A stretch of DNA of 64,000 bases from Rothia mucilaginosa ATCC 25296. GTDB lineage: Bacteria > Actinomycetota > Actinomycetes > Actinomycetales > Micrococcaceae. How positions within the stretch are numbered: the first letter of the stretch is position 1; each line of letters begins with the position of its first letter. Made by a program: the position numbers and the translations under genes. This document shows positions 1-12,600 of the stretch, piece by piece. The notes under the pieces are model-generated. The model saw nothing but the letters and a program-made list of their open reading frames with translations. It was not told the origin of the DNA and made no database searches. The DNA lies in contig NZ_ACVO01000017.1 in NCBI RefSeq assembly GCF_000175615.1, forward strand, positions 186,001-250,000. The letters run 5' to 3'.

Positions 1-79
1 CCTTGAGCGCCTCGACGCGCTCCTTCAGCTCTTCCTTGATGGCTGCGGCGGTTGCGTTACCGTCTAGAATCTGGGGCAT
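1..79 (-). CDS. folD: FolD, methylenetetrahydrofolate dehydrogenase/cyclohydrolase (N-terminal fragment)
   Basis: Only the first 26 codons lie in the window; the gene runs off the left edge. The start is the ATG at 77-79 and the visible protein begins MPQILDGNATAAAIKEEL, which matches the usual FolD N-terminus (I/L-DG-x-x-A followed by an amphipathic helix). FolD interconverts methylene- and formyl-tetrahydrofolate in the cytoplasm. It lies directly downstream of glyA on the same strand, and the two enzymes share the folate one-carbon pool. Identification rests on a short stretch plus the neighbour. Confidence 0.8.
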   Translation of the reverse strand, partial: MPQILDGNATAAAIKEELKERVEALK

Positions 80-284
80 TGTTTTTCCTTCCATAGATTG
101 CGGCGGGTTCGCCGAAACGGACGGTCTGTGTGTTGAGTTCTAGGGTGTGTTCCTAGAGGCGCCACTCCCCCGCTACGTCCCTCAACGGATGTAGTGGGTA
201 GAGCGGCAAAAAATAAGAGGGCGAAATAACCCCGCCCGCTCAGCACCCACAGGGAATGTTGAGCGAACGGGGTCATTCATGGGT

Positions 285-1559
285 CTACCAGTTCTCGCTG
301 CCCTGGTAGAGGGGGTACTTGGCGCACAGTGCCTCAACGCGGGCACGCAGCGCAGCGATGTCCGGGTTCGGCAGCAGTACGGAAGCGATAATGTCGGCTA
401 CCTCGGTGAAGCCCTCAGCGTCGAAGCCGCGGGTCGCTAGCGCGGGGGTACCGATACGCAGACCGGAGGTCACCATCGGCGGGCGCGGGTCGTTCGGCAC
501 GGCGTTACGGTTGACGGTAATGCCAGCGGCGTGCAGCAGATCCTCTGCTTCCTTGCCGTTGAGGGCGTGGTCGCGCAGGTCAACGAGCACCAGGTGAACG
601 TCGGTACCACCGGAGGCGATCGACACGCCGGCGTCCTTCACGTCCTGCTGCAGCAGGCGGTTCGCGAGGATCTGTGCGCCCTCAACAGTGCGCTTCTGAC
701 GGTCCTTGAACGCGTCAGATGCGGCGACCTTGAACGCGGTAGCCTTCGCAGCGATCACGTGCATGAGCGGGCCGCCCTGCTGGCCGGGGAACACTGCGGA
801 GTCAATCTTCTTCTTCAGCTCCTCGGTGCAGAGGATGAAGCCGGAACGGGGGCCGCCCAGGGTCTTGTGCACGGTGGAGGAGACCACGTGTGCGTGCGGG
901 ACGGGGTTCGGGTGCAGACCCGCAGCCACCAGGCCCGCGAAGTGAGCCATGTCCACCCACAGGTATGCACCGATTTCGTCAGCAATCGCGCGGAACGCAG
1001 CGAAGTCCAGCTGACGGGGGTACGCGGACCAGCCGGCAATAATCAGCTTGGGGCGCTCAGCCAGAGCCAGTTCACGCACCTGATCCATGTCAACGCGGCC
1101 GGACTCGTCCACGCCGTACGCCACAACGTTGTACAGCTTGCCGGAGACGTTCAGCTTCATGCCGTGGGTCAGGTGGCCACCGTGTGCCAGGGACAGACCC
1201 ATAATGGTGTCGCCGGGATTCAGCAGTGCGTGCATGACGGCGTTGTTCGCCTGCGCACCGGAGTGCGGCTGAACGTTCGCGTGCTCCGCACCGAAGAGCT
1301 CCTTCACACGGGAGATAGCGAGGGACTCAACGATGTCAACGAATTCGCAGCCGCCGTAGTAGCGGCGGCCGGGGTAACCCTCAGCGTACTTGTTGGTCAG
1401 TACCGAGCCCTGGCTTTCGAGGACGGCACGGGGGACGAAGTTCTCGGATGCAATCATCTCGAGGGTGTTCTGCTGGCGCTTGCGCTCCAGCTCAATGGCT
1501 TCTGCAACCTCGGGGTCGAGGTCGGCGAGGGGCATCTCGAGGATCTTCTGCTCGGACAT
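285..1559 (-). CDS. glyA: Serine hydroxymethyltransferase
   Basis: A 424-residue protein of normal family length. It converts serine and tetrahydrofolate to glycine and methylene-tetrahydrofolate using pyridoxal phosphate. The N-terminal half has the [14 protein letters not shown] segment and the YYGGCEFVD motif, and the PLP-lysine region reads [13 protein letters not shown] (the family usually has THKTLRGPRGG). The ATG at 1559 is preceded by AGGAGCGT, a good ribosome-binding site. It lies upstream of folD on the same strand, about 200 bp away, so the two may be co-transcribed. Confidence 0.97.
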   Translation of the reverse strand: MSEQKILEMPLADLDPEVAEAIELERKRQQNTLEMIASENFVPRAVLESQGSVLTNKYAEGYPGRRYYGGCEFVDIVESLAISRVKELFGAEHANVQPHSGAQANNAVMHALLNPGDTIMGLSLAHGGHLTHGMKLNVSGKLYNVVAYGVDESGRVDMDQVRELALAERPKLIIAGWSAYPRQLDFAAFRAIADEIGAYLWVDMAHFAGLVAAGLHPNPVPHAHVVSSTVHKTLGGPRSGFILCTEELKKKIDSAVFPGQQGGPLMHVIAAKATAFKVAASDAFKDRQKRTVEGAQILANRLLQQDVKDAGVSIASGGTDVHLVLVDLRDHALNGKEAEDLLHAAGITVNRNAVPNDPRPPMVTSGLRIGTPALATRGFDAEGFTEVADIIASVLLPNPDIAALRARVEALCAKYPLYQGSENW

Positions 1560-1619
1560 TACGCTCCTGGGAGTGTTTTTGCGTTATCTTCGGTCGCTCA
1601 TCATCGGGGTTGCCGCGGC

Positions 1620-1655
1620 ATGCGCCGGGCGATCTTCAGGAGGCGGCGGGCGCAT
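1620..1655 (-). promoter_or_regulatory. Inverted repeat in the glyA leader
   Basis: The 7-bp arms ATGCGCC (1620-1626) and GGCGCAT (1649-1655) are perfect inverted repeats in the roughly 140-bp leader between the upstream terminator and glyA. It could be an operator or an RNA hairpin. I do not recognise a known riboswitch consensus here. Confidence 0.3.
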
Positions 1656-1704
1656 CCAGTTGAAAACCCTGAATGAAAAAATATGAGCTACACCTCATAA
1701 TACC

Positions 1705-1744
1705 GTAAAGCCCGCTTTCCTTCGAGAAGGAAAACGGGCTTTAC
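1705..1744 (-). terminator. Terminator downstream of the TetR gene
   Basis: A near-perfect hairpin: the arms GTAAAGCCCGCTTTCCTT and AAGGAAAACGGGCTTTAC flank a CGAG loop. It lies between the TetR gene and the glyA promoter region and should insulate glyA. Confidence 0.8.
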
Positions 1745-1848
1745 AAAGCATCACGATGAAGTTTTTACGGCGTTGGCGCGACACCAGCAAGGGGCATACA
1801 ACACACCCCGGCAGGCTGATTGGCGGCCGTTAAGCGGGTCTACACACC

Positions 1849-2430
1849 CTACGCCTGACGCAGGATAGCGGAAGCATACTCCAGGTACGCCTCGCGAGCG
1901 CTCTCCTTCTTACCGCCAGCCACCAGCTGGGTCTGCACCACGTAACCGGTCAGCACCGACAGCACCGCGGCACCGATAACGGTCAGCCACTCTTCAAGCT
2001 CCTCTTCGGTGAAGTCCAGCTCAGCTGCACCCCAGGCGCGGTAGCGTTCCAGGGACTGATCGCGCAGGCAGCTCAGCTGCTCAGACACCACGGTTGCCAG
2101 CTGCGGCATTGCCACAGCTTCGCCCCAGGTGACGAGCAGGTGACGGCGAATCTTGGGGGTGTCCAGCACCTTCAGGCACCCGAACACGTAGTCCCAGGGC
2201 TGTTCGGCGCGGATGCGGTCGAAGGGCGCCATGTCCATGCGGGCTGCCGCCAGGATAATCTCATCCTTGGAGGAGAAGTGGTTATAAATCGCTCCAGCAG
2301 ACAGGCCGGTGGCCGCAATAATATCGCTCATCGAAGCCTTCTGATAACCGTGCTTGATGAAGCATTCGCGGGCGGTCTCTACAATCTGAGAACGCCTGTT
2401 CTTTTTGTATTCTTCGCTGACTTTAGGCAC
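1849..2430 (-). CDS. TetR/AcrR family transcriptional regulator
   Basis: A 193-residue protein with an N-terminal TetR helix-turn-helix at about residues 10-55: IVETARECFIKHGY, then GLSAGAIYNHFSSKDEI, the typical recognition-helix region. The C-terminal part is a divergent ligand-binding domain with a hydrophobic stretch near residues 150-170. The start is GTG at 2430. A TAGGAT hexamer ends exactly 6 nt upstream, so the mRNA is probably leaderless. No target gene is obvious; the neighbours are purH and glyA, and autoregulation is possible but not shown. Confidence 0.85.
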   Translation of the reverse strand: MPKVSEEYKKNRRSQIVETARECFIKHGYQKASMSDIIAATGLSAGAIYNHFSSKDEIILAAARMDMAPFDRIRAEQPWDYVFGCLKVLDTPKIRRHLLVTWGEAVAMPQLATVVSEQLSCLRDQSLERYRAWGAAELDFTEEELEEWLTVIGAAVLSVLTGYVVQTQLVAGGKKESAREAYLEYASAILRQA

Positions 2431-2580
2431 AACCTAATCCTAGCGAATTTTTAGCCAATCCGTGCGCATCCTGGTCGCCGTTGACGCGCCCTCATGCGCA
2501 AATCCGGCGCAAAATAGAGCAAAAATTCTATAAATATGAGTGCCCACAATACGGATGCACGGGCACCCGGTATAAAAGCA

Positions 2581-2610
2581 GGGCACCCCGGGTTTACCCC
2601 AGGATGCCCC
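2581..2610 (-). terminator. purH terminator
   Basis: On the minus strand GGGCATCCTGGG and CCCGGGGTGCCC form a 12-bp stem with a few G-U pairs around a GTAAA loop, followed by a T-containing tail. It lies just after the purH stop. Confidence 0.75.
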
Positions 2611-2655
2611 GCTCACAGCAGGTAGCTCAGCGCGTACTGAGCCCGCTACATATTC

Positions 2656-4266
2656 TTAGTGGAAGAAGTGGCGGGTACCGGTCAGGTACATGGTCACGCC
2701 AGCAGCCTTAGCCGCCTCGATAACTTCCTCGTCGCGGATCGAACCGCCCGGGTGCACGACGGCACGCACACCGGCGTCCAGCAGCACCTGCAGGCCGTCA
2801 GCGAAGGGGAAGAACGCGTCGGATGCAGCAACCGCACCGCGGGCACGCTCGTTACCTTCACCGCCGAGAGTGTTCGCGCGCTCCACCGAGAGCTTGCAGG
2901 AATCCACGCGGTTCACCTGGCCCATGCCGATGCCCACGGCGGCACCGTTATCAGCAAGCAGAATAGCGTTGGACTTGGGCGAACGCAGTGCACGCCACGC
3001 GAATTCGAGGTCGCGCAGGGTGGCCTCGTCGGCGGGCTCGCCGGCAACCAGGGTCCAGTTCTTCGGGTCGTCACCCTCAGCCTGCAGACGGTCAGCCTCC
3101 TGGAAGAGTGCGCCACCGGAAATGGGGCGGTACTCAATAGCCTCGCGGGCAAAGTCCTCGGGCAGAACCAGCAGGCGCAAGTTCTTCTTCTCGCGCAGAA
3201 TCTCCAGCGCCTCGGGCTCGAAACCGGGAGCCACAACAACCTCGGTGAAGATGCCCTTGACGGTCTGAGCCATAGCGGCGGTCACCGGGCGGTTAGCGGC
3301 AATCACGCCACCGTACGCGGACAGCGGGTCGCAGGCGTGCGCCTTCGCGTGAGCGTCTGCAATCGGGTCAGCCGCGCCGGGGGTTGCCACAGCAATACCG
3401 CAGGGGTTGTTGTGCTTGATAACGGCAACAGCCGGCTCGTCGAAGTCGTAAGCGGCACGCAGAGCAGCGTCAGCATCAACGTAGTTGTTGTAGCTCATCG
3501 CCTTACCGTGCACCTGCTCCGCCTGAGCAATGCCGGGGGCAGCGGCGGGGTCAACGTACAGGGCGGCACGCTGGTGCGGATTCTCGCCGTAACGCAGGGT
3601 CTCGCTGCGCTCGAAGCCCAGGCCAGCGTACGGGGGCCAGAAGTTAGCGTCCTCATCCTGCAGGAACTGGGATGCGGTCCAGGTAGCCACGGCGGTGTCG
3701 TATGCGGCGGTGTGGGCGAATGCGCCAGCGGCAAGGCGGCGGCGCTCGTCCAGGGAGAAGCCACCGTTCTTAGCGGCCTCAACGGTGCGCGCGTAGTCGG
3801 CGGGGTCTACCACAATAGCGACGGCGTCGTGGTTCTTCGCGGCAGCGCGAACCATGGAGGGGCCACCAATGTCGATCTTCTCGATGATGGCGTCCTGATC
3901 GGCACCGGATGCAACGGTCTCAACGAAGGGGTACAGGTTCACAACCACCAGGTCGAACGCCTCAACGTCCAGCTCTTCGAGGGTGTCGATGTGCTCCTGC
4001 TTGCGGCGGTCAGCCAGAATACCGGCGTGGATGCGCGGGTGCAGGGTCTTCACGCGGCCTTCGAGGCACTCGGGGAAACCGGTCACTTCGGTGACCTCGG
4101 TGACGGGTACGCCTGCTGCCGCGATGGTGGATGCGGTGGAGCCGGTGGAGACCAGCGCGACGCCAGCCTCGTGCAGGCCGCGGGCGAAGTCCTCCAGACC
4201 GGTCTTGTCGTAGACGGAAATGAGGGCGCGGCGCAGGGGCACGCGATCGAGCTCAATGAGAGACAC
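2656..4266 (-). CDS. purH: Bifunctional AICAR transformylase/IMP cyclohydrolase
   Basis: A 536-residue protein catalysing the last two steps of IMP synthesis: formylation of AICAR with 10-formyl-THF and ring closure. The N-terminal MGS-like cyclohydrolase domain starts [19 protein letters not shown] and includes [16 protein letters not shown] and HPRIHAGIL. The transformylase domain carries [14 protein letters not shown] and the KHNNPCG motif. GTG at 4266 is preceded by CGGAG at suitable spacing. It follows purN on the same strand after a gap of about 210 bp, the usual actinobacterial order. Confidence 0.97.
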   Translation of the reverse strand: MSLIELDRVPLRRALISVYDKTGLEDFARGLHEAGVALVSTGSTASTIAAAGVPVTEVTEVTGFPECLEGRVKTLHPRIHAGILADRRKQEHIDTLEELDVEAFDLVVVNLYPFVETVASGADQDAIIEKIDIGGPSMVRAAAKNHDAVAIVVDPADYARTVEAAKNGGFSLDERRRLAAGAFAHTAAYDTAVATWTASQFLQDEDANFWPPYAGLGFERSETLRYGENPHQRAALYVDPAAAPGIAQAEQVHGKAMSYNNYVDADAALRAAYDFDEPAVAVIKHNNPCGIAVATPGAADPIADAHAKAHACDPLSAYGGVIAANRPVTAAMAQTVKGIFTEVVVAPGFEPEALEILREKKNLRLLVLPEDFAREAIEYRPISGGALFQEADRLQAEGDDPKNWTLVAGEPADEATLRDLEFAWRALRSPKSNAILLADNGAAVGIGMGQVNRVDSCKLSVERANTLGGEGNERARGAVAASDAFFPFADGLQVLLDAGVRAVVHPGGSIRDEEVIEAAKAAGVTMYLTGTRHFFH

Positions 4267-4480
4267 AAATACTCCGATGCTTTAGACGTGCACGCCGGTT
4301 CTCGACGGCACAGCTGGTGGATGGACGTAGCCTGCCCGGATAGACAGGATATGTGTGGGGGTATTCCCCGCCGCTGTGCGTGACGCTAAGGTGAGCGCGT
4401 CGAATGGGCACAACGGAACGTGTGTGGGCGGCGGGGTTTGAGCTCGGCTCATTCCGCCGCGAAAAATTTAGTGGGCGAAA

Positions 4481-5062
4481 TTAGCTGTCAGATGCAGTGC
4501 CGCGGGATTCAGCGAGAGATGCGATGGTCTGCACGAGCAGGCGGCGCTCCTGCACCTTAATGCGTTCGTGCAGGGTCTCTTCGGTATCGTCATCCAGAAC
4601 GGGCACTGCCGCCTGGGCGAGGATGGGGCCGGTGTCAACGCCCGCATCCACAAAGTGGACGGTCAGGCCGGTAATCTTCACGCCGTGCGCCAGGGCGTCA
4701 CGCACGCCGTGCGCACCCGGGAAGGAGGGCAGCAGGGCGGGGTGGGTGTTAATAATGCGGTTGCTGAAACGCTCGACCAGCTGCGCGTCAACAATGCGCA
4801 TGAAGCCGGCGAACACAATGTAATCGGGGTCGTAGGAAGCGATCTTTTCTTCCAGCGCGCGGTTCCAGGAGGGGCGGTCGGCGTAGTCGCCGGGCTGCAC
4901 CAGGAAGGTGGGTACACCCGCCGCCTGGGCACGTTCAATACCCAGACAGGGCTTGTCGGCGCCCACTGCCGCAATGTCGAGGGGAAGCTCGCCCGCTGCT
5001 ACAGCGTCGAGGATGGACTGAAGATTCGTTCCGGAGCCGGATACCATAACCACAATTCGCAC
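4481..5062 (-). CDS. purN: Phosphoribosylglycinamide formyltransferase
   Basis: A 193-residue GAR transformylase of purine synthesis. It begins RIVVMVSGSGTNLQSIL, has the folate-binding and catalytic segment NTHPALLPSFPG (Asn, His) and the conserved Asp in VDAGVDTGPI. The start is GTG at 5062. TATACT at 5069-5074 ends 6 nt before the GTG, and TTGGAT at 5092-5097 lies 17 nt further up, so transcription probably starts at the start codon (leaderless). The protein ends with a short acidic/Ser tail. Confidence 0.97.
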   Translation of the reverse strand: MRIVVMVSGSGTNLQSILDAVAAGELPLDIAAVGADKPCLGIERAQAAGVPTFLVQPGDYADRPSWNRALEEKIASYDPDYIVFAGFMRIVDAQLVERFSNRIINTHPALLPSFPGAHGVRDALAHGVKITGLTVHFVDAGVDTGPILAQAAVPVLDDDTEETLHERIKVQERRLLVQTIASLAESRGTASDS

Positions 5063-5068
5063 CCGACT

Positions 5069-5097
5069 AGTATAACCCGTCTCACACCCTTATCCAA
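5069..5097 (-). promoter_or_regulatory. Candidate leaderless purN promoter
   Basis: The -35 TTGGAT (5092-5097), a 17-bp spacer and the -10 TATACT (5069-5074) place the transcription start at the GTG start codon of purN. Confidence 0.6.
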
Positions 5098-5292
5098 AGG
5101 GGGTAAGAGGTTCACAACAGGCCCAAAGCCCAAAGGTGAGCACAAAGAAACCCCGGCGGGATGAATCCTCACCGGGTTTCACTGGAGTTCATGGGGGGGG
5201 TTTATGGGGGTTCATCGGGGTTTGCTGGGCGCAAACTCAACAGGTCGCGAACTCAATAGGTCGCGGGCGCACGGGACGGTACCCTTATAGGT

Positions 5293-5871
5293 ATGTCTAC
5301 TCCCCCGCAGAACACTCCAAACAACGCACCGCAGCAGCCCACCCCGAACAACGGTGCACCGCAGAACCAGCAGGTTCCGCCGCGAGCGCCGCAGCAGGCA
5401 CCTCAGAACATGATGCCGCAGCCTCGAGGACCTCAGGGTAAGAAGCCGCGCAAGCCCATCGACCCCATCGAACAGCAGAAAGCGAATATTCGCACCTCGC
5501 TTATGCTGATTGCTGCCGCGCTGGTGATTTTTGCGGCGTCTTCCTTCGTGCTCTCCACGATGCCGCTTTTCTTGGCGCTCTTCATCTTCGCGCTCGCCGG
5601 CATTACCCTGAGCATTATTGCGATTGTGCGCACCGCCGTCTACCGCGGCCCCTGGTTCTTCTACATTGCCGCGGGCGTCAGCATTATCTACGGTGCGATG
5701 ACCCTGCTGGGCGGTATCGGTCTTGCTCTCATGCCCGGCGCGCAGGAGTACCGCGAGTGCCGCGCCGCCGCGCTGACCCAGACCGACATGTACACCTGCG
5801 ATCAGAAGTTCCAGGGCACGATGGACAAGCTCACCGGCGCATCCAGCTCTAGCTCTTCTACAGCTCGTTAG
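5293..5871 (+). CDS. Pro/Gln-rich membrane protein, unknown function
   Basis: A 192-residue protein I do not recognise. The first ~55 residues are rich in Pro, Gln and Asn (PQQPTPNNGAPQNQQ) and end in a basic KKPRKP patch. Three hydrophobic segments follow at about residues 70-90, 92-113 and 118-145, then a tail with two cysteines (YREC, YTCD) and a Ser-rich end. It is oriented divergently from purN and convergently with the DUF6350 gene. TACCCT lies 7 nt upstream of the ATG and there is no clear ribosome-binding site, so it may be leaderless. Confidence 0.7.
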   Translation: MSTPPQNTPNNAPQQPTPNNGAPQNQQVPPRAPQQAPQNMMPQPRGPQGKKPRKPIDPIEQQKANIRTSLMLIAAALVIFAASSFVLSTMPLFLALFIFALAGITLSIIAIVRTAVYRGPWFFYIAAGVSIIYGAMTLLGGIGLALMPGAQEYRECRAAALTQTDMYTCDQKFQGTMDKLTGASSSSSSTAR

Positions 5872-5883
5872 GGGTTCCGCGCG

Positions 5884-8373
<2,490 letters not shown>

Positions 8374-8398
8374 TCAATCATGCCACGAATTAACGACG

Positions 8399-8433
8399 AA
8401 ACCCGCCTCCGATTAACACTCGAAAGCGGGTTC
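8399..8433 (-). terminator. Terminator after the PIN-domain gene
   Basis: The arms AACCCGC and GCGGGTT, extended by weaker pairing, form a hairpin between the PIN-domain gene and DUF6350. Confidence 0.5.
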
Positions 8434-8496
8434 TCACAACTATTCACACAGGTATTCATCCAGACGCGCACGCGAGGGCGCGTATCAGGCGAAGTT

Positions 8497-8931
8497 TTAC
8501 TGCTCAGTCCACGGGTTGGAAGCTTCAACACCCCAGGCACGGTACACCTGCGCCTTAGAAGAAATCAGCTCCAAATCATAGGCGCTCGCACTCGCCGCCA
8601 TCAGACCCTCCAGGGCGGCGGTAGGCAGCGGACCGGCATCATCACGACCCACGGCATGCACGCCGCGCGGCGCCTGACGACCCGCCCACTCGAGGCTCAC
8701 GCGCGCATCCACATTAATAACGTGGTCGCCAAAGCGCTCAAGAAGTTCGGTAATCCAGCGATCAGTTTCCGGGTAGGGATACAGGCCCTTCAACTCGCCA
8801 ATGCTCAGCACAGAAATGTACATGTGCCGGAACGAGCGGCGGCGCAGAAAAGCGACCACGGCGGGGTCAGGATCCGCCTTACGGATCTCCGCAAGAACGT
8901 CGGAGTCCAGGAGCATACCGGAGAAATTCAT
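8497..8931 (-). CDS. PIN-domain protein (VapC-like toxin, possibly inactive)
   Basis: A 144-residue protein with a PIN-like pattern: MLLDSDVLAEIRK at the N-terminus (acid at D9 or D11), SVLSIGELKG (E46) and EGLMAASASAYDLELIS. In active VapC RNases the last motif usually starts with Asp (D-x-L-I-A-A) and is followed by another acidic residue near N-x-x-D-F. Here the first is Glu and the second position reads KAQVY, so the metal site is altered. A small Phd-like gene ends 10 bp upstream on the same strand, as in toxin-antitoxin pairs. Confidence 0.7.
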   Translation of the reverse strand: MNFSGMLLDSDVLAEIRKADPDPAVVAFLRRRSFRHMYISVLSIGELKGLYPYPETDRWITELLERFGDHVINVDARVSLEWAGRQAPRGVHAVGRDDAGPLPTAALEGLMAASASAYDLELISSKAQVYRAWGVEASNPWTEQ

Positions 8932-8941
8932 ACCCCTAATG

Positions 8942-9169
8942 CTACGCTACGCGCAGACCGGCGTACTCAATAGCGGGGATGCCCTCGGGGTTCGGCAGAA
9001 GAAGGAAGTTCAGGAACTCGTCGCGCTTAGAAGAAATGCGGGAGTAATCGTCAATGCTGACTGCGGTGTATCCGCCTCGCGCGGGGACAGCTGCGGCACG
9101 CAGGCTTTCCTGGTAGGAGCGGGAGGGGTTCAGAGAGATTGCTGCTTCGGTTGCAGAGCCGTTGTACAT
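8942..9169 (-). CDS. Small Phd-like candidate antitoxin
   Basis: A 75-residue protein counted from the ATG at 9169. Its middle, GYTAVSIDDYSRI, resembles the Phd/YefM segment (x-V-x-V-S-x-E-D-Y-x-x-L), followed by a charged helix and a C-terminal tail that could contact the toxin. The usual N-terminal Phd DNA-binding half is poorly recognisable (NPSRSYQESLRAAAVPARG). It precedes the PIN gene by 10 bp and is probably co-transcribed. Homology is weak and rests largely on the pairing; it could be a decayed antitoxin. Confidence 0.5.
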   Translation of the reverse strand: MYNGSATEAAISLNPSRSYQESLRAAAVPARGGYTAVSIDDYSRISSKRDEFLNFLLLPNPEGIPAIEYAGLRVA

Positions 9170-9228
9170 GTGACAACCTGCGCCGTGAGTGGCGCGATCC
9201 TTTCGCGTTGCTCTTGTCTGTACCAATT

Positions 9229-9249
9229 ACCACCGGTTATTCCGGTGGT
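9229..9249. promoter_or_regulatory. Palindrome upstream of the Phd/PIN pair
   Basis: A perfect inverted repeat, ACCACCGG and CCGGTGGT around TTATT, lies 60 bp upstream of the Phd-like start. Its position fits an autoregulatory operator; there is no T-tract to suggest a terminator. Confidence 0.4.
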
Positions 9250-9641
9250 GAATACAAACCGCTTCGTCATCCGAGCCACCCGTGAACATGGGGTTGGCGT
9301 TCGACCATAGTCGGAGCTTATCAGTCGAAACTCTTGAAGCTGGGTTTAGCTTACAGCATTTTCTCAAGTTAAGTAAAGCGTTTTTTGAAAGAGATTTAGA
9401 TTATTAGCGTTTTGGCTTGTGAGAACGTTTTAAATGGGGTGAATTTTTGATACTGCGCGGAATATCTTATGTGAATACCGGTGTTTTTATGCGTTAAAAA
9501 CTCCCCCACCAAAAATACGGAATACACCCCAAACCACCGCTCAATAGTCGCTCCAGCAGCCAGTCTGACAGCCAGCCCGGCAGCCGCCAGCAAATGACCG
9601 GCGACAAGGCGCATACCCGCACAATACGCGATAATGAGCTG
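9250..9641. other. Intergenic region before the SNF2 gene
   Basis: About 390 bp, AT-rich in the middle (9350-9490). I see no RNA gene. GATAAT at 9630-9635 ends 6 nt before GTG 9642 and may be the -10 box of the SNF2 gene. Confidence 0.4.
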
Positions 9642-12600
9642 GTGAGCGCCAACAATCCCTTCCCCGAAATTCCCGTCACCGTACCGCAGATTATTCGCCA
9701 GGCCGGGCACCGCACCTACCAGCGCGGCGTCGCCTACCAACGCAACCGCGAAGTCATCCGCTACAGCTACGACGAAGACGAGCGAACCCTCACCGGGCTC
9801 GTCAACGGAAGCACCATCATCCCCTACGAAGTGACCATTCGCTTCTTCCCCGCCGTCAGCGGCTCCGCAACCTTCACCGCCCGCTGCACCTGCACCGTGC
9901 TCACCGACTGCAAGCACGCCGTAGCGCTCATGCTCACCGCGCTCGACCGCGCCTCCGTAGCGAAAAAGGCACTCAGCGAACACCCCGGACCGGTCGGTGT
10001 GCCCGGTGCCGCGGCAAAGGACGCGGCAGAGGCAAAGGGATCAGCAGATTCAAAGAGCGCGGACGTTGCGGAGGCGAAGAAAGCCGCCGACCCGCTTGCG
10101 GCGCTGCGCGCCTCCGGTGCGCTCACCACCGCTGCGAAGCTGCCCGCACCCGATGCAGCGGCTACCGAGCATGAAGATGCGCAGGGAAGCTTTGCGCTCA
10201 ACGAGCTAGGCGCCTCCCCGGGCCTGCAGGCAGAGGCATCCACCACCAAAATCTCGGCATGGCGACGCGACCTCTCCTCCGTTCTTTCCGCACGTCAGGA
10301 CCTTGCGGGCATCGATTCGATGCGCGTGAGCGGCGCCCTGGATTTCTCGCTGAGCGTCTCCGGCTCCTACGCGCGCGGCCGCAATATGCCCGGCGCAACC
10401 CCCAGCATTAACCTGCTCGCCCGCCCACTCATGGCATCCAAAACCGGGCGCTGGATCAAGGGCGGACTCAGCTGGGAAACCTTCGCATCCAGCGTGGGTG
10501 GCCCCGTCGGTCGGCACGAGATCTACCCCGAACACGAACGATTCTTCGCCGAGCTCTACTCGATTGCCCGCCCCTGGCAGAACATGTATTCCTCGCACCG
10601 CGACTGGATCTCAATCAGCGCTTCTGCCTCCACTCTGCTCTGGGACGTACTCGCCCGCGCGGAGGATATTGGCCTGCCCCTGCTCGTCAACGGTCGCGAA
10701 GTGAACTACGCCGTGCTGAGCCCCGCACAGGTGCGCCTGCACGCCGCCGCCAGCGAAGAGAAACATGCGGAAGGTACCGGGCTACAGCTTCAAGCCGCGC
10801 TCAGCTGGGAAGGACGCGAAGGCGAATTGTTGCGCCAGCTCTGGCTGCCCGCCGTGCACTGCCACCCCATCGGCACCCCGCGCACCGGCTTCTTTGCCCT
10901 GGGCGGGCTCGCCCAGCAGGAGTACGAGCAGGCGGCAAAGGCGGTGCACTGGAAGACCGCGCGCCCCGGCGCGCTGGATGAAGTGGGCCGCGAATCTTTC
11001 GTGCAAAAGACTGCCCAAAAGGACGCGCAGGAGGCGCCTACTGAGCCCTCTACCCCGAACATCAACCCGGCGCAGGGTGAACGGGTGCGCTACTCCCCCG
11101 CAGTACCCGAACTGCCCGAGGGTGTGGAGCTGGCGCTCATCCCCCTGGTCGAGCCGCTCGATGCCGCCTCCGAATCGCTCATTAGTGCCGGAACCGTGCA
11201 CATTCCCGCCGCGGAACGCGCCACGTTCCAGAAAGAGTATCTGCCCGCGCTCAGCCGCTCCATTCCCTCGCTGACCCCCGATCCTGCGCTGGCGCTGCCG
11301 CGCGTGAAGCCGCCGCATCTGGTGCTTGACATCAGCTTTGACGAGCAGGTACGCCACGATGCGCAGCTGAGCTGGCATTGGGAGTACCCGCTGAACCCCT
11401 TCGCGGAGGACAGCGCAGAAGAGGCGAGCGCGCAGGAGGCGAGCACACAGAATCCTGCGGCGGGCTCCGATGTACAGTCCCTGCCCGTTTTCGGCTACCC
11501 CGGTGAAGAGGGCGGCGAGGTGCGCGATGAGCGTTTTGAGGCGCGCGTGCTGCGTTCGGTGCGCGCCATTCTTGCCGCCCACCCGGCGCTTTCCGGGCTG
11601 GAGGAGCGCCGCATCGAAGGCTGGGAGACCCGCGAGCTGCTCAGTGCGATTCTGCCGAAGCTTCGCCGTGTTTCCGCTGTTCAGGTGCGTTTTATCGGCA
11701 CTCCGCCACAGTTCGTGGAGGCAACCGACGCGCTCATTGAAATCACCGTGAGCGAGGGCAATTCTCGTGACTGGTTCGGCCTGGGCATTGCGGTGAAGGT
11801 CAACAATTGGACTGTACCGTTTGCACAGATTTTTGAGGCGCTCGATCGCGGGGCGGACCGTATTCTGCTCGGTAACGGCACCTATTTCTCGCTGCGTCGA
11901 CCCGAGTTTAAGACCCTGCGCACCCTCATTGCGGAGGCTCGCGAACTCGACGATGCGGGCGGTGAGCTGCGCATTAACCGTCACCAGGCTGGGCTGTTCT
12001 CTGAGCTGGAGTCGCTGGCGGCGAGCGTGCATACGACCGCGCGGTGGGATGCTCAGGTGCGTTCGCTGCTACAGCTGGTTGAGGGCCTGGAGGATGCTGA
12101 AGAGAGCGCCGAAGAGAACCCCGAAAAGGGCATTGAAAAAGCACTCGACAAGGGCGCTCAGGATTCCCCCGCGCTCCAGAAGACCTCTCGTCGGGTTATC
12201 GCGCAGCGCCCGGTACCCGCCGGCCTGCAGGCGACTCTACGCCCCTACCAGGTGGAGGGTTTCCAGTGGCTGTCCTTCCTGTACGAGCAGCGTCTGGGCG
12301 GTATTCTCGCCGACGATATGGGTCTGGGTAAGACCGTGCAGGCTCTCGCCCTGCTCGCCCACGCGATTGAGGAGCACCGTGCCGCCTCCGAACGTGCTGC
12401 TGAGCGCGGTGAGAGCGTCGAGCCGTTTGCGCCCTTCCTCGTGGTTGCGCCGACCTCTGTCATCACCAACTGGGCGGCGGAGGCGGAACGCTTCCTGCCC
12501 GAGGCGAAGGTCGTGACCATTACTGAAACCACCGCCGGTAAGACCCCGCTTGCCGAGCGGGTTGCCGGGGCTCACCTGGTACTGACCAGCTACACACTGC

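Noticed and set aside
531..1676. Long plus-strand open frame opposite glyA
   Set aside because: It is the antisense shadow of glyA, has no family features, and the minus-strand protein is unmistakable.
2659..4383. 574-codon plus-strand open frame opposite purH
   Set aside because: Antisense shadow of purH caused by GC-rich codon bias; composition (Gly/Val/His-rich) is typical of such shadows.
5147..5181. Hairpin between purN and the 5293 gene as a terminator
   Set aside because: Both neighbouring genes start here and diverge, so no transcript would need to end at this point; stem pairing is also imperfect.
9396..9983. 195-codon minus-strand frame across the start of the SNF2 gene
   Set aside because: It overlaps the well-supported SNF2/SWIM coding region and has shadow-like Gly/Ala/Val composition.
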